A stretch of DNA of 64,000 nucleotides from DATKOF01 sp035524795 (GTDB taxonomy: Bacteria > Pseudomonadota > Gammaproteobacteria > Burkholderiales > SG8-41): positions 27,606 through 91,605 of the forward strand of contig DATKOF010000018.1 of NCBI GenBank assembly GCA_035524795.1, in the 5' to 3' direction. The notes below the pieces were generated by a model. The model saw nothing but the letters and a program-made list of their open reading frames with translations. It was not told the DNA's origin and did not search any database. A program made the position numbers and the translations under genes. Below are positions 25,415 to 34,334 of the stretch, in pieces. The stretch's first letter is position 1; every line of letters begins with the position of its first letter.

Positions 25415-27094
25415 ATGTCGACCGAGGTTGCGCCATCCGCCAGCAGGCCCCCGCTACCGGGCTCCTATGAAGGAGCCGGCCGTTCCGGGACGGCGATGGC
25501 TGTGCTGACGCAGTTGTTTTCTCCGCAGCGCCTCGGCATGACGCTGACCGCGGTGGCCATGGTCGCGATCGCGGTGGGCGCCTGGCTGTGGGCGCAAGCG
25601 CCCGACTATCGCGTGTTGTACGCGAACGTCGCGGAACGCGACGGCGGCGCGATCATTACAGCGCTGCAGCAGATGAATGTGCCGTACCGGGTTTCCGCGG
25701 AAGGCGGCACGATCCTGGTTCCCGCTGAGCAGGTGCCTGAACTGCGGCTGAAACTCGCGAGCCAGGGCCTGCCCAAGGGAAGCCTGGTCGGCTTCGAACT
25801 GATGGAAAACGAGAAGCTGGGGTCCAGCCAGTTTCTCGAACAGGTCAACTACCAGCGCGCGCTCGAAGGCGAACTGGCGCGTTCGATACAGTCGCTGTCC
25901 GAAGTGCAGGCTGCGCGCGTGCATCTGGCATTGACCAAACCGTCGGTGTTCGTGCGCGAACAGCAGAAGCCGAGCGCCTCGGTTCTCGTCAATCTTTATC
26001 CAGGGCGCACGCTGCAGCCTTCCCAAGTCAGCGCGATCATGCATCTGGTGGCGGCGAGCGTGCCCGACCTTCCCACGCAAAACGTCACCGTGGTCGACCA
26101 GAATGGCAACCTGCTGAGTGCCGACGGCCAGAACCCGAACGGCGAGCTCGACCCGAACCAGCTCAAATACGTGGCCGAACTGGAGAACAGCTACGTCAAA
26201 CGCATCGAAACGATATTGACCCCGATCGTCGGCGCCGAAAACCTGCAGGCCCAGGTCGCCGCCGACATCGATTTCTCGCAGACCGAACACGCCGAAGAAA
26301 CCTACAAACCCAACCAGGACCAGGCGCAGGCGGCGATCCGCAGCCAGCAGACCAGCGAATCGACCAGCGGCGCGGACAACATTGCGGGCGGCGTGCCCGG
26401 CGCGCTGTCGAACCAGCCGCCGGCTCCGGCCAGCGCGCCCATCGCGGCAGGCCCCACGCCGGCCGGATCGACATCCAAACCCGGCGCGACCGGCGCCAGC
26501 CCGACTCCACCGTCGGCGCCGATGAATCTGCGGAAAGAGGCGACGACCAATTACGAAGTCGACCGCACCATCCGGCACGTGCGCCAGCTGGCCGGTAACC
26601 TGCGGCGTCTGTCGGTCGCGGTCGTCGTCAATTATCGCAGGGAAACCGGCGCCGACGGCAAGACCACCCTGAAGCCGCTGTCGCAGGAAGAAATGACCCA
26701 GATCACGAATCTGGTCAAGGAGGCGACCGGCTTCGACAGCGCGCGCGGCGATACGGTCAGCGTCGCCAATGCGTCGTTTACCACTCCGGAAAAGGAGACC
26801 GTCGCCGAACTGCCGCTGTGGAAACAGCCGGAAACCCTCGATCTCGCCAAGGAGATCGGGCGTTACCTGCTGGCGGCCGGCGTTGCGTTCTACCTGATTT
26901 TCGGCGTGCTGAAACCGATGATGCGCCGGCTCGCCGCGGAACGCGCGTCCACTGCGTCGGCGCCGTCACACGCGCTGCCCGCGGTGACTGCGGGCGCTGA
27001 TTCCTACGAGCAGGCGCTGGACCACACGCGCCAGCTCGCGCGCGAGGAACCGCGGGCAGTCGCCAACGTCGTCAAACAGTGGGTCGGATCATGA
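25415..27094 (+). CDS. fliF: FliF MS-ring protein
   Basis: 559-residue inner-membrane ring protein on which the basal body is built. Two membrane segments flank a large periplasmic part: about residues 43-63 (TAVAMVAIAVGAWLWA) and near 475-495 (YLLAAGVAFYLIFGVL). The secretin-like ring-building region shows DYRVLYANVAERDGGAII and QVNYQRALEGELARSIQSL. A Pro/Ala/Ser-rich linker of about 60 residues precedes the second periplasmic repeat, as in other FliF proteins. The cytoplasmic tail (QALDHTRQLAREEPRAVANV) binds FliG. The stop overlaps the fliG start (ATGA). It is the first gene of the fliFGHIJK operon. Confidence 0.96.
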   Translation: MSTEVAPSASRPPLPGSYEGAGRSGTAMAVLTQLFSPQRLGMTLTAVAMVAIAVGAWLWAQAPDYRVLYANVAERDGGAIITALQQMNVPYRVSAEGGTILVPAEQVPELRLKLASQGLPKGSLVGFELMENEKLGSSQFLEQVNYQRALEGELARSIQSLSEVQAARVHLALTKPSVFVREQQKPSASVLVNLYPGRTLQPSQVSAIMHLVAASVPDLPTQNVTVVDQNGNLLSADGQNPNGELDPNQLKYVAELENSYVKRIETILTPIVGAENLQAQVAADIDFSQTEHAEETYKPNQDQAQAAIRSQQTSESTSGADNIAGGVPGALSNQPPAPASAPIAAGPTPAGSTSKPGATGASPTPPSAPMNLRKEATTNYEVDRTIRHVRQLAGNLRRLSVAVVVNYRRETGADGKTTLKPLSQEEMTQITNLVKEATGFDSARGDTVSVANASFTTPEKETVAELPLWKQPETLDLAKEIGRYLLAAGVAFYLIFGVLKPMMRRLAAERASTASAPSHALPAVTAGADSYEQALDHTRQLAREEPRAVANVVKQWVGS

Positions 27095-28089
27095 ACGACG
27101 AAGGTCTGCAGAACAGCGCGATCCTGCTGATGTCGCTGGGCGAGGAAATCGCCGCGGAAGTGTTCAAGCACCTGACCCCGCGCGAGGTGCAGAAACTCGG
27201 GCAGTCGATGGCCAATCTCAGCAACGTCACGCGCGATCAGATCACCGCGGTCGTCAAAAACTTCCATCAGGCGGCGGGACAACGGACGAGCGTGGGCGTG
27301 GCGACCGACGAATATGTGCGCAACGTGCTGGTCAAGGCGCTCGGCAGCGACAAGGCGGCGCCGCTGCTGAACCGCATTCTTCAGGGCGGAGGGGATTCCA
27401 GCGGCATCGAGAGTCTTAAATGGATGGCGTCGCGCGAAGTCGCCGAACTGATCAGGAACGAACACCCGCAGATCATCGCCACCATCCTGGTGCATCTCGA
27501 CCGCGACCAGGCGGCGGAAATCCTGGGCTGCTTCCCGGAACGGCTGCGCAACGACGCAGTGCTGCGGATCGCGACGCTCGACGGCGTGCAACCGACGGCG
27601 CTGAAGGAACTGAACGACGTGCTGACCAGATTGCTCGCCGGCAACAACGTGCTGAAGAAAAGCCAGATGGGCGGAGTGCGGACGGCGGCCGAAATCCTCA
27701 ACATGCTGGGTTCGGCGACCGAGACCTCGGTCGTCGACGCAGTGCGCGAGTACGACGGCGATCTTGCACAGAAGATTCTCGACGAAATGTTCGTGTTCGA
27801 GGACCTGCTCGACATCGACGATCGCGGCATTCAGCTGGTGCTGCGCGAAGTACAGTCGGAGGTGCTGGTGATCGCGCTCAAGGGCGCGACTCCCGAGCTG
27901 CGCGAAAAAGTGCTGAAGAACATGTCGCAGCGCGCCGCCGAAATGCTGCGCGAGGATCTCGAATCGAGAGGACCGACCAAGGTGGCCGAAGTTGAGACGC
28001 AGCAGAAGGAAATCCTGAAGCTGGTGCGCCGGCTGGCGGACGAGGGGCAGTTGACGATCGGCGGCAAGGGCGAAGAAGCCTATGTCTAA
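27091..28089 (+). CDS. fliG: FliG motor switch protein
   Basis: 332-residue C-ring protein that couples torque from the stators to the MS-ring. The N-terminal domain (NSAILLMSLGEEIAAEVFKH) binds FliF. The middle domain carries EHPQIIATILVHLD (the EHPQ motif, FliM contact). The C-terminal torque helix (GATPELREKVLKNMSQRAAE) has the charged residues that face the stator. The start is the ATG at 27091, overlapping the fliF stop; an upstream GTG is possible but unlikely. It overlaps fliH by 8 bases. Confidence 0.97.
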   Translation: MNDEGLQNSAILLMSLGEEIAAEVFKHLTPREVQKLGQSMANLSNVTRDQITAVVKNFHQAAGQRTSVGVATDEYVRNVLVKALGSDKAAPLLNRILQGGGDSSGIESLKWMASREVAELIRNEHPQIIATILVHLDRDQAAEILGCFPERLRNDAVLRIATLDGVQPTALKELNDVLTRLLAGNNVLKKSQMGGVRTAAEILNMLGSATETSVVDAVREYDGDLAQKILDEMFVFEDLLDIDDRGIQLVLREVQSEVLVIALKGATPELREKVLKNMSQRAAEMLREDLESRGPTKVAEVETQQKEILKLVRRLADEGQLTIGGKGEEAYV

Positions 28090-28756
28090 TCCGCCTTCTC
28101 CCAAACCCTCCGCCGACGACTACCGGCGCTGGGAACCGGACAGATTCGAGGCCGGCCCCGGAACCCCGCCGTCCGCAATCAAGCTGCCGACGGCCGCGCA
28201 GATCGAACAGCTGCAGCAGGCGGCGCAGCAGGAGGGTTACGCCTCCGGCCATCAACAGGCGCGCGATGAAATCCGGAGGGAAGTCGAACAACTGCGCGCC
28301 GTCACCGTCGCCGTCACCCGCGAATGGAACGGCTGCGAAGAACGTCTGGCCGAACAGGTAGTGGCGCTGGCGCTGGCGGTGGCCCAGGCCATCGTGCGCC
28401 AGCAGTTGCGCGTCCATCCGGAAACCATCGTCGCCGTGGTGCGCGACGCACTGAATGAACTTCCCGCCTTCACGCGTCCGGCGCGGCTGACGCTGCACCC
28501 CGATGACGCGCTGCTGGTGCGCCGTCATCTCGGCGAAATTCTCGACACGCACGGCTGGCAGATCATCGAGGACGGTGCACTGGTACGCGGTGACTGCCGC
28601 TTGGCGCAGGGCGCCGCCGAGATCGACGCCACGCTGCAGCAGCGCTGGCGCCAGGTCGCCGCCGCGCTCGGCAGCGACCTGGCGTGGCTCGCGCGCGACG
28701 AGGTCGCGACCGACGCCGATGTCGTCGACCTCGCTACCAAGACGGTCCATCGATGA
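28082..28756 (+). CDS. fliH: FliH export ATPase regulator
   Basis: 224-residue stator-like protein of the export ATPase complex. The N-terminal region contains the WxxP-like segment YRRWEPDRFE. A Gln/Ala-rich helix follows (EQLQQAAQQEGYASGHQQAR), then the C-terminal domain with VVALALAVAQAIVRQQLRVH that binds FliI. It overlaps fliG by 8 bases and fliI by 4 (ATGA). Confidence 0.94.
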   Translation: MSNPPSPKPSADDYRRWEPDRFEAGPGTPPSAIKLPTAAQIEQLQQAAQQEGYASGHQQARDEIRREVEQLRAVTVAVTREWNGCEERLAEQVVALALAVAQAIVRQQLRVHPETIVAVVRDALNELPAFTRPARLTLHPDDALLVRRHLGEILDTHGWQIIEDGALVRGDCRLAQGAAEIDATLQQRWRQVAAALGSDLAWLARDEVATDADVVDLATKTVHR

Positions 28757-30189
28757 ATGCCGCCATGACCGCCCCGCAACGACTGTACACGCTGCTCGCA
28801 GACTGCACGCAGACCGTCGCCGCGACCTCGCCGTTTCTGGTCAGCGGCTATCTGACGCGCGTCGCCGGGCTGGTGATGGAAGCGGTCGGCCTGCAGTTGC
28901 CGGTCGGCAGCTCGTGTCTGATCCTGCTCGCCGACGGCAATCAGGTTGAAGCCGAGGTGGTCGGCTTTTCCGGCCAGCGCCTGTTCCTGATGCCGACCGG
29001 CGACGCCTATGGCCTCGCTCCCGGCGCGCGCGTGATTCCGCATGAACCGGCCGCGCTGCCGCCGCGTCCCGGCGCGTCGCCGGCGCCGCGCCGGCGCGCC
29101 GCCGATCGTGCCAAACGGATAGCGGTCGGCCCGGCGCTGCTCGGCCGCGTGCTCGATGCCGCCGGCCGCCCGCTCGACCGGCTCGGTCCGGTGTTCGCGG
29201 AGTCCGCGGTGCCTTTGTACAGCCGACCCTACAATCCGCTCGAGCGGGTGCCGATCAACGAGGTGCTCGACACCGGCGTGCGCGCGATCAACGCGCTGCT
29301 CACTGTCGGCCGCGGTCAGCGCATGGGCGTGTTCGCCGGCTCCGGCGTCGGCAAGAGCGTGCTGCTCGGCATGATGGCGCGCTATACCGGCGCCGACATC
29401 ACGGTGGTCGGCCTGATCGGCGAGCGCGGCCGCGAGGTCAAGGAATTCATCGAGAACATCCTCGGCACCGAAGGCATGGCGCGCGCGGTGGTGGTCGCCG
29501 CGCCTTCCGATACTTCGCCGCTGATGCGGCTGCAGGGCGCCGCCTACGCGACCGCGATCGCCGAATATTTCCGCGACCAGGGCCGGCACGTGCTGCTGAT
29601 CATGGACTCGCTGACGCGTTACGCGATGGCGAGCCGCGAAATCGCTCTCGCGATCGGCGAGCCGCCGGCGACCAAGGGTTATCCGCCGTCGGTGTTCGCA
29701 CGCCTGCCGCAACTGGTCGAGCGCGCCGGCAACGGCCCGGCCGGCGGCGGCTCGATCACCGCGTTTTACACGGTGCTGACCGAGGGCGACGATCCGCAGG
29801 ATCCGATCGCCGACGCCGCGCGCGCGATCCTCGACGGCCATATCGTGCTGTCGCGCCCGCTTGCCGACCAGGGGCACTATCCTGCGATCGATATCGAAGC
29901 CTCGGTCAGCCGTGCGATCACCGCGCTGGCCGGAACTGACCAGCTGGAGCGGGTGCGCAGCTTCAAGGCGATGTACGCGCGCTATCAGCGCAGCCGCGAC
30001 CTGATCACGGTGGGCGCCTACAGCAGCGGCGCGGACCCGGATCTCGACCGCGCGATCGAATGCTATCCCAGGCTGGAAGCGTTTCTGCGCCAGGACATGT
30101 TCGAACGGGTTTCCCATGCCGACAGCATTGCCGATCTCGCCGCATTGTTCAGCGCCCAGGAAACGACGGCCGCGATGCGCTATCATTGA
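28753..30189 (+). CDS. fliI: FliI flagellar export ATPase
   Basis: 478-residue ATPase homologous to the F1 beta subunit that energises unfolding and delivery of export substrates. Walker A is GSGVGKSV with Lys201. Walker B-like LLIMDSLTRYA and the conserved IGERGREVKEFIE are present. A short Pro/Arg-rich insert (EPAALPPRPGASPAP) near residues 98-112 is a little longer than in Escherichia coli FliI. The start overlaps the fliH stop. Confidence 0.97.
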   Translation: MNAAMTAPQRLYTLLADCTQTVAATSPFLVSGYLTRVAGLVMEAVGLQLPVGSSCLILLADGNQVEAEVVGFSGQRLFLMPTGDAYGLAPGARVIPHEPAALPPRPGASPAPRRRAADRAKRIAVGPALLGRVLDAAGRPLDRLGPVFAESAVPLYSRPYNPLERVPINEVLDTGVRAINALLTVGRGQRMGVFAGSGVGKSVLLGMMARYTGADITVVGLIGERGREVKEFIENILGTEGMARAVVVAAPSDTSPLMRLQGAAYATAIAEYFRDQGRHVLLIMDSLTRYAMASREIALAIGEPPATKGYPPSVFARLPQLVERAGNGPAGGGSITAFYTVLTEGDDPQDPIADAARAILDGHIVLSRPLADQGHYPAIDIEASVSRAITALAGTDQLERVRSFKAMYARYQRSRDLITVGAYSSGADPDLDRAIECYPRLEAFLRQDMFERVSHADSIADLAALFSAQETTAAMRYH

Positions 30190-30202
30190 AACAAAGGGCG
30201 TC

Positions 30203-30658
30203 ATGGACAAAAATCAGCTGTCCCAGTTGATCGAACTCGGCCGGCGTCACACCGACGCCGCAACGCGCAATCTGGGCGATTCCCACTCTCGCGCGCGCGC
30301 CGAAGAAGACAAGCTCGCGCTGCTCGAACAGTACCGGCGCGATTATCAGACCCAGCTCGGCAAGGATGCGCGCAGCAGCCTGACCTCTGGCGCGCTGCGC
30401 AACTATCACGAGTTTCTGAACAAGCTCGATGCCGCGATCGAGCAGCAGCGCAAGCAGTTGACGGCCTGCCGCCAGCAGCTCGAAAGTTCGCGTACCGAGT
30501 GGCAAAACGCCCAGCGCAAGCTCAAATCGTTCGATGCGCTGAACCGGCGCGAAGCCGTGCGCGAAAAGCGCCAGCGCGCGCGCCGCGAGCAGTCGGAGCA
30601 GGACGAACACACTGCAGCGGCGCAAGACACCCGACTCAATTTGAGGAACGCGCGATGA
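30203..30658 (+). CDS. fliJ: FliJ export chaperone
   Basis: 151-residue two-stranded coiled-coil protein, the central stalk-like component of the export ATPase complex. It is almost entirely charged helix (RAEEDKLALLEQYRRDYQTQ; EKRQRARREQSEQDEHTA). Length and composition are normal. It starts 13 bases after fliI and overlaps fliK by 4 bases. Confidence 0.92.
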   Translation: MDKNQLSQLIELGRRHTDAATRNLGDSHSRARAEEDKLALLEQYRRDYQTQLGKDARSSLTSGALRNYHEFLNKLDAAIEQQRKQLTACRQQLESSRTEWQNAQRKLKSFDALNRREAVREKRQRARREQSEQDEHTAAAQDTRLNLRNAR

Positions 30659-31722
30659 CTATCCTGGTTACAGCAACCCTCGCCGCGACGCCCGCCGCCG
30701 CGGTGACCGCCGACACCGGCAACGGTGCTGCTGCTCCGGGATTTCAGCAGGCGTTCAGCGCCGGCATCGCTGCCATCGAATCCTCCGGCCGAGTCACCGC
30801 CGGCAAAACGACATCAGGCGCCTTTGACGACACTGCAACAGACACTGCTGCGGACGCAGGGGCTGCGCCGCCGCCCGACCCTGGTGCGGCGTTGGCGGCG
30901 CTTGCGCTGCCCAACATCGCGGTCACCGCGGCAGCGACGCCATCAACCATCGCGCCGGCGCCCGCTGCTGCGCGCAGCGCACCGACCACCACAGCCATTT
31001 CCGTCCCGTCTTCCGGAACAGTACGTCCCGGCACCGCCCATCAAGCGGCTCGCACCGCGACCGCCGCGGATCAGACGCAGCCGACCGATGGCAAACCGGG
31101 GCCGCAGCTTGCTTCCGGACAGGCGGCAACCGTTGCTGCTCCGTCCGCCCCGATTGATGATGGGGCGGCGCATGCCGCAACCGCGCCAGCGTCGAAGGCA
31201 ACGGCAGCGGATATCGCAGCTTCGGCAACGACGGCGGCCATCATGCCTCAGCCGGCACCGACGGCCGGGGTTCCGGCGGCGCATTCGACAGTGACGGTCA
31301 ACGACATGGTCGGATCGTCGGCGTGGCAAACACAGGTCGGCGCGACGGTCGTCTGGATGGTGAACGAGCATGCGCACAGCGCCGAATTGAAAGTCAATCC
31401 GCCCGACCTCGGTCCGGTCGAAATCCGCGTTTCCCTGACCGGGGACCAGCACGATCAGGCGGCGGTGCAATTCATCGCGCCGCACGCGGCGACGCGCGAC
31501 GCGCTGGAAGCCGCGCTGCCGCGGCTACGCGACATGCTGGCCGACGCCGGCATCGCTCTCGGCAACGCCAGCGTCGGCGGCCAGCCGCGATACGATGATT
31601 CCTCCACAACGCAACAGCCCGATGCAGCCGACGGCACCTCGTCGCGCCGCGCCGCGCCGGCAACAGTGACGACGCTGGCGGCGGGTACCGGCAATTCGGC
31701 TCTGGTCGATACCTTCGCCTGA
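30655..31722 (+). CDS. fliK: FliK hook-length control protein
   Basis: 355-residue secreted ruler. The N-terminal two thirds are low-complexity Ala/Thr/Pro-rich, as expected for the unfolded ruler segment. The C-terminal Flg_hook domain contains ELKVNPPDLGPVEIRVSL and LRDMLADAGIALGNASV, which act on FlhB to switch export specificity. It is last in the fliFGHIJK operon; a new promoter follows before fliL. Confidence 0.92.
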   Translation: MTILVTATLAATPAAAVTADTGNGAAAPGFQQAFSAGIAAIESSGRVTAGKTTSGAFDDTATDTAADAGAAPPPDPGAALAALALPNIAVTAAATPSTIAPAPAAARSAPTTTAISVPSSGTVRPGTAHQAARTATAADQTQPTDGKPGPQLASGQAATVAAPSAPIDDGAAHAATAPASKATAADIAASATTAAIMPQPAPTAGVPAAHSTVTVNDMVGSSAWQTQVGATVVWMVNEHAHSAELKVNPPDLGPVEIRVSLTGDQHDQAAVQFIAPHAATRDALEAALPRLRDMLADAGIALGNASVGGQPRYDDSSTTQQPDAADGTSSRRAAPATVTTLAAGTGNSALVDTFA

Positions 31723-31731
31723 AACAGCAAA

Positions 31732-31790
31732 GAAAAACCGGGAAACCGCTGTTATTCCCGGCTTGGCATGCGCGCCTGGTCGCCGATAAT
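31732..31790 (+). promoter_or_regulatory. probable FlhDC box and promoter for fliL operon
   Basis: GAAAA at 31732-31736, 16 bases, TATTC at 31753-31757, 27 bases, GATAAT at 31785-31790: the same spacing as at cheA, fliF and flhB. Within the 16-base middle, CCGGGAAAC parallels CCGGTGAAAG in the fliF box. TTGGCA (31763-31768), 16 bases before GATAAT, could also act as a -35 and give a basal sigma-70 promoter. The hairpin CCGGGAA/TTCCCGG here (31738-31761) coincides with the dyad of the box. Confidence 0.55.
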
Positions 31791-31821
31791 CGGCTGACCA
31801 ACAAATCCTTCGAAACGCGTG

Positions 31822-32469
31822 ATGGAAAAAACCGAAACCGCGCCGGATGCCCCTGCGGCGGCGCCCCGCAAAGGCGGCAAAAAATTGCTGGTATCGATTC
31901 TCGCGCTGGTGATCGTCGCCGGCGGCGGAGCCGCGGCATGGTACGTACTGAAATCCAGGGAAACGACAAAACCTGAAGTCAAGGCACAGCCGGTGGTGCC
32001 GGTATATGCGGCACTCGATACCTTCACGGTAAATCTGCTGTCTGACGACGGCCAAAACCATCACCTGCAGACCAATATCACGCTCGAACTCGGCAGTCCG
32101 GAAGTCGAACAGGATCTGAAACAGCGCGAGCCGGCGATACGCAATGCGATACTGCTGCTGCTTTCAAGCAAGACCAGCGCGGAGCTGCTGACCACCGACG
32201 GCAAGAAAAAACTGGCCGACGAAGTACTGGCCACGGTGAACACCACCTTGTCTTCATCTCAACCGGGCCCGGTTGCCGCTCCTCCGGCCGTCGCTGCGCC
32301 GGCCACTCCCCCGGTCGCCGCTTTGCCGGCTGCCGCTCCCGAGGCTACCCCACCTCAAACCGCCGCTCCGCCGGCCACCGCTCCCCGGTCTTCTGCGACT
32401 ACCGCGGGTGGCGTGAATGCTCCGGGACCGGTGCGCGGCGTGCTGTTCACCGCTTTCATCATCGACTGA
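31822..32469 (+). CDS. fliL: FliL basal-body protein with Ala/Pro-rich insert
   Basis: 215-residue single-span inner-membrane protein associated with the stators. It has a cytoplasmic N-terminus, a membrane segment (LLVSILALVIVAGGGAAAW) and a periplasmic FliL domain (TVNLLSDDGQNHHLQTNITL, EPAIRNAILLLLSSKTSAEL). Between the last conserved helix and the C-terminal strand VRGVLFTAFIID lies a low-complexity insert of about 60 residues, rich in Ala and Pro. Most FliL proteins lack it. The start is the ATG at 31822 next to an in-frame GTG. First gene of fliLMNOPQR. Confidence 0.93.
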   Translation: MEKTETAPDAPAAAPRKGGKKLLVSILALVIVAGGGAAAWYVLKSRETTKPEVKAQPVVPVYAALDTFTVNLLSDDGQNHHLQTNITLELGSPEVEQDLKQREPAIRNAILLLLSSKTSAELLTTDGKKKLADEVLATVNTTLSSSQPGPVAAPPAVAAPATPPVAALPAAAPEATPPQTAAPPATAPRSSATTAGGVNAPGPVRGVLFTAFIID

Positions 32470-32470
32470 A

Positions 32471-33484
32471 ATGAGCAAGGAATTTCTGAGTCAGGACGAA
32501 GTCGACGCGCTGCTGCGCGGCGAAACCGGCGAGGCCGAGGAAAAAAAGGCCGAGCAGGATCCGCATGGCATACGTCCCTACAACATCGCCAAGCAGGAGC
32601 GCATTGTGCGCGGGCGGATGCCGACGCTCGAAATCATCAATGAACGCTTCGCGCGGCTGCTGCGCATCGGGCTGTTCAATCTGATGCGCCGCACCTGCAA
32701 TATCTCGGTCGGTCCGGTCAAGGTCGTCAAATACAGCGAGTTCATCCGCAATCTGGTGGTGCCGACCAATCTCAATCTGGTGCAGATGAAGCCGCTGCGC
32801 GGCACCGCGCTGTTCATTTTCGACCCCAACCTGGTGTTCCTGGTCGTCGACAACCTGTTCGGCGGCGACGGCCGCTTCCACCTGCGGGTCGAAGGCCGCG
32901 AATTCACGCAGACCGAAATGCGCATCATCCACCATCTGCTCGACACCGTGTTCGAAGGCTATGAGAAATCCTGGCAGTCAGTGTGCTCGGTCAAGTTCGA
33001 ATACCTGCGTTCCGAAATGAACACGCAGTTTGCCAACATCGCGACACCGAGCGAGGTCGTCGTCACCACCACATTCAGCATCGAAATCGCGACTGACGTC
33101 AGCGCCGATATGCATATCTGCATGCCCTACAGCATGCTCGAACCGATCCGCGACGCCCTGTGCAGCAGCCTGCAGGGCGAACAGATGGAAAGTGACAAGC
33201 GCTGGGTGGCGCGGCTCGCCCAGCAGGTGCAGGCGGCCGAGATTCAACTGGTGGTCAACCTCGCTCAGATAGAATCGACGTTCGGCAGATTGCTGCAGAT
33301 GAAGGTCGGCGACGTTCTGACGCTGGAACTGCCGCAAACAGTAACCGCCGAAGTCGACGGCATTCCGGTGATGGAGTGCCGTTATGGCGTTTCCAACGGA
33401 AAGTACGCACTCAGAGTCGAGCGTCTGTTGAGCCATGCCCCGGCTGAAAACAATCCTGCTTCCACCGCCGTGGCTACTGTCTGA
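32471..33484 (+). CDS. fliM: FliM motor switch protein
   Basis: 337-residue C-ring protein that binds phosphorylated CheY and reverses rotation. The N-terminal CheY-binding peptide LSQDEVDALL is present. The middle CheC-like domain shows VKVVKYSEFIRNLVVPTNLN and LFGGDGRFHLRVEGREFT. The C-terminal SpoA domain has MKVGDVLTLELPQTVTAEVD. Length is normal. It starts one base after the fliL stop. Confidence 0.97.
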   Translation: MSKEFLSQDEVDALLRGETGEAEEKKAEQDPHGIRPYNIAKQERIVRGRMPTLEIINERFARLLRIGLFNLMRRTCNISVGPVKVVKYSEFIRNLVVPTNLNLVQMKPLRGTALFIFDPNLVFLVVDNLFGGDGRFHLRVEGREFTQTEMRIIHHLLDTVFEGYEKSWQSVCSVKFEYLRSEMNTQFANIATPSEVVVTTTFSIEIATDVSADMHICMPYSMLEPIRDALCSSLQGEQMESDKRWVARLAQQVQAAEIQLVVNLAQIESTFGRLLQMKVGDVLTLELPQTVTAEVDGIPVMECRYGVSNGKYALRVERLLSHAPAENNPASTAVATV

Positions 33485-33516
33485 TCTCTATCGACCGCCC
33501 ACCGGAGACCCCTGTC

Positions 33517-33924
33517 ATGTCCGATCCCACGACCACCCAGGAACAGAACGCCGCCGACGACTGGTCGGCGGCGCTGAGCGAACAATCCCGGGCTGCGGCG
33601 CCCGTCGCCGCGCCGGTGTTCCAGCAATTCGCGCCGGACAGCGGCGGGAAAGAAGCACAGCACGATATCGACATGATCCTCGATATCCCGGTGCAGCTGA
33701 CGGTCGAGCTCGGGCGCACCAAGATTGCGATCAAGAATCTGCTGCAGCTCGCCCAAGGCTCGGTAGTCGAACTCGACGGCATGGCCGGCGAACCGATGGA
33801 CGTGCTGGTCAACGGCTGTCTGATCGCACAGGGCGAGGTGGTCGTCGTCAATGACAAGTTCGGCATCCGCCTGACCGATATCATCACGCCTTCCGAACGG
33901 ATCCGGAAACTCAATCGATGGTGA
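33517..33924 (+). CDS. fliN: FliN motor switch protein
   Basis: 135-residue C-ring protein with a variable acidic Ala-rich N-terminus and the conserved SpoA domain (MILDIPVQLTVELGRTKIAI, LLQLAQGSVVELDGMAGEPM, GEVVVVNDKFGIRLTDIITP). It forms the base of the C-ring with FliM and docks FliH. It overlaps the fliO start by 7 bases. Confidence 0.97.
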   Translation: MSDPTTTQEQNAADDWSAALSEQSRAAAPVAAPVFQQFAPDSGGKEAQHDIDMILDIPVQLTVELGRTKIAIKNLLQLAQGSVVELDGMAGEPMDVLVNGCLIAQGEVVVVNDKFGIRLTDIITPSERIRKLNRW

Positions 33925-34334
33925 AATCGCCTGCACACCCGGCGCTGTGGCTGTGGGCGATGTCATGTCCAGCGCAGGCAGCACAGGCTGTCGCCCCGAA
34001 TCCGCTGTCGGCCGCCAGCATGCTGCAGGTCGCGTTCGGCCTGGTTTTTGTCCTCGCCATTTTCGGTGGCGCGGCGTGGCTGATGAAGCGGCTCAACGCG
34101 CTGCCCCGCGCAGGCAGTCAGGTGCTGCGGATGGTCGGCGGCATCGCAATTGGAACGCGGGAACGGGTCGTCGTGCTCGAAATTCAGGATACCTGGCTGG
34201 TCGTCGGCATCGCGCCGGGCCATATCGCCGCGCTGCACACGCTGCCGCGCCTCCCGCACGGCGAGGCAGCACCCGCGCCCGCCGGCTTCGCGTCGCAACT
34301 GCGGCAAATATTGGAGCGCCGCCCGCATGGCTGA
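33918..34334 (+). CDS. fliO: FliO export-gate assembly protein
   Basis: 138-residue membrane protein that helps assemble FliP. It has a hydrophobic N-terminus that may act as signal sequence, one clear membrane segment (VAFGLVFVLAIFGGAAWLMK) and a cytoplasmic SH3-like domain (GGIAIGTRERVVVLEIQDTW, LVVGIAPGHIAALHTLP). It is the least conserved export gene, but position and topology fit. It overlaps fliP by 8 bases. Confidence 0.9.
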   Translation: MVKSPAHPALWLWAMSCPAQAAQAVAPNPLSAASMLQVAFGLVFVLAIFGGAAWLMKRLNALPRAGSQVLRMVGGIAIGTRERVVVLEIQDTWLVVGIAPGHIAALHTLPRLPHGEAAPAPAGFASQLRQILERRPHG

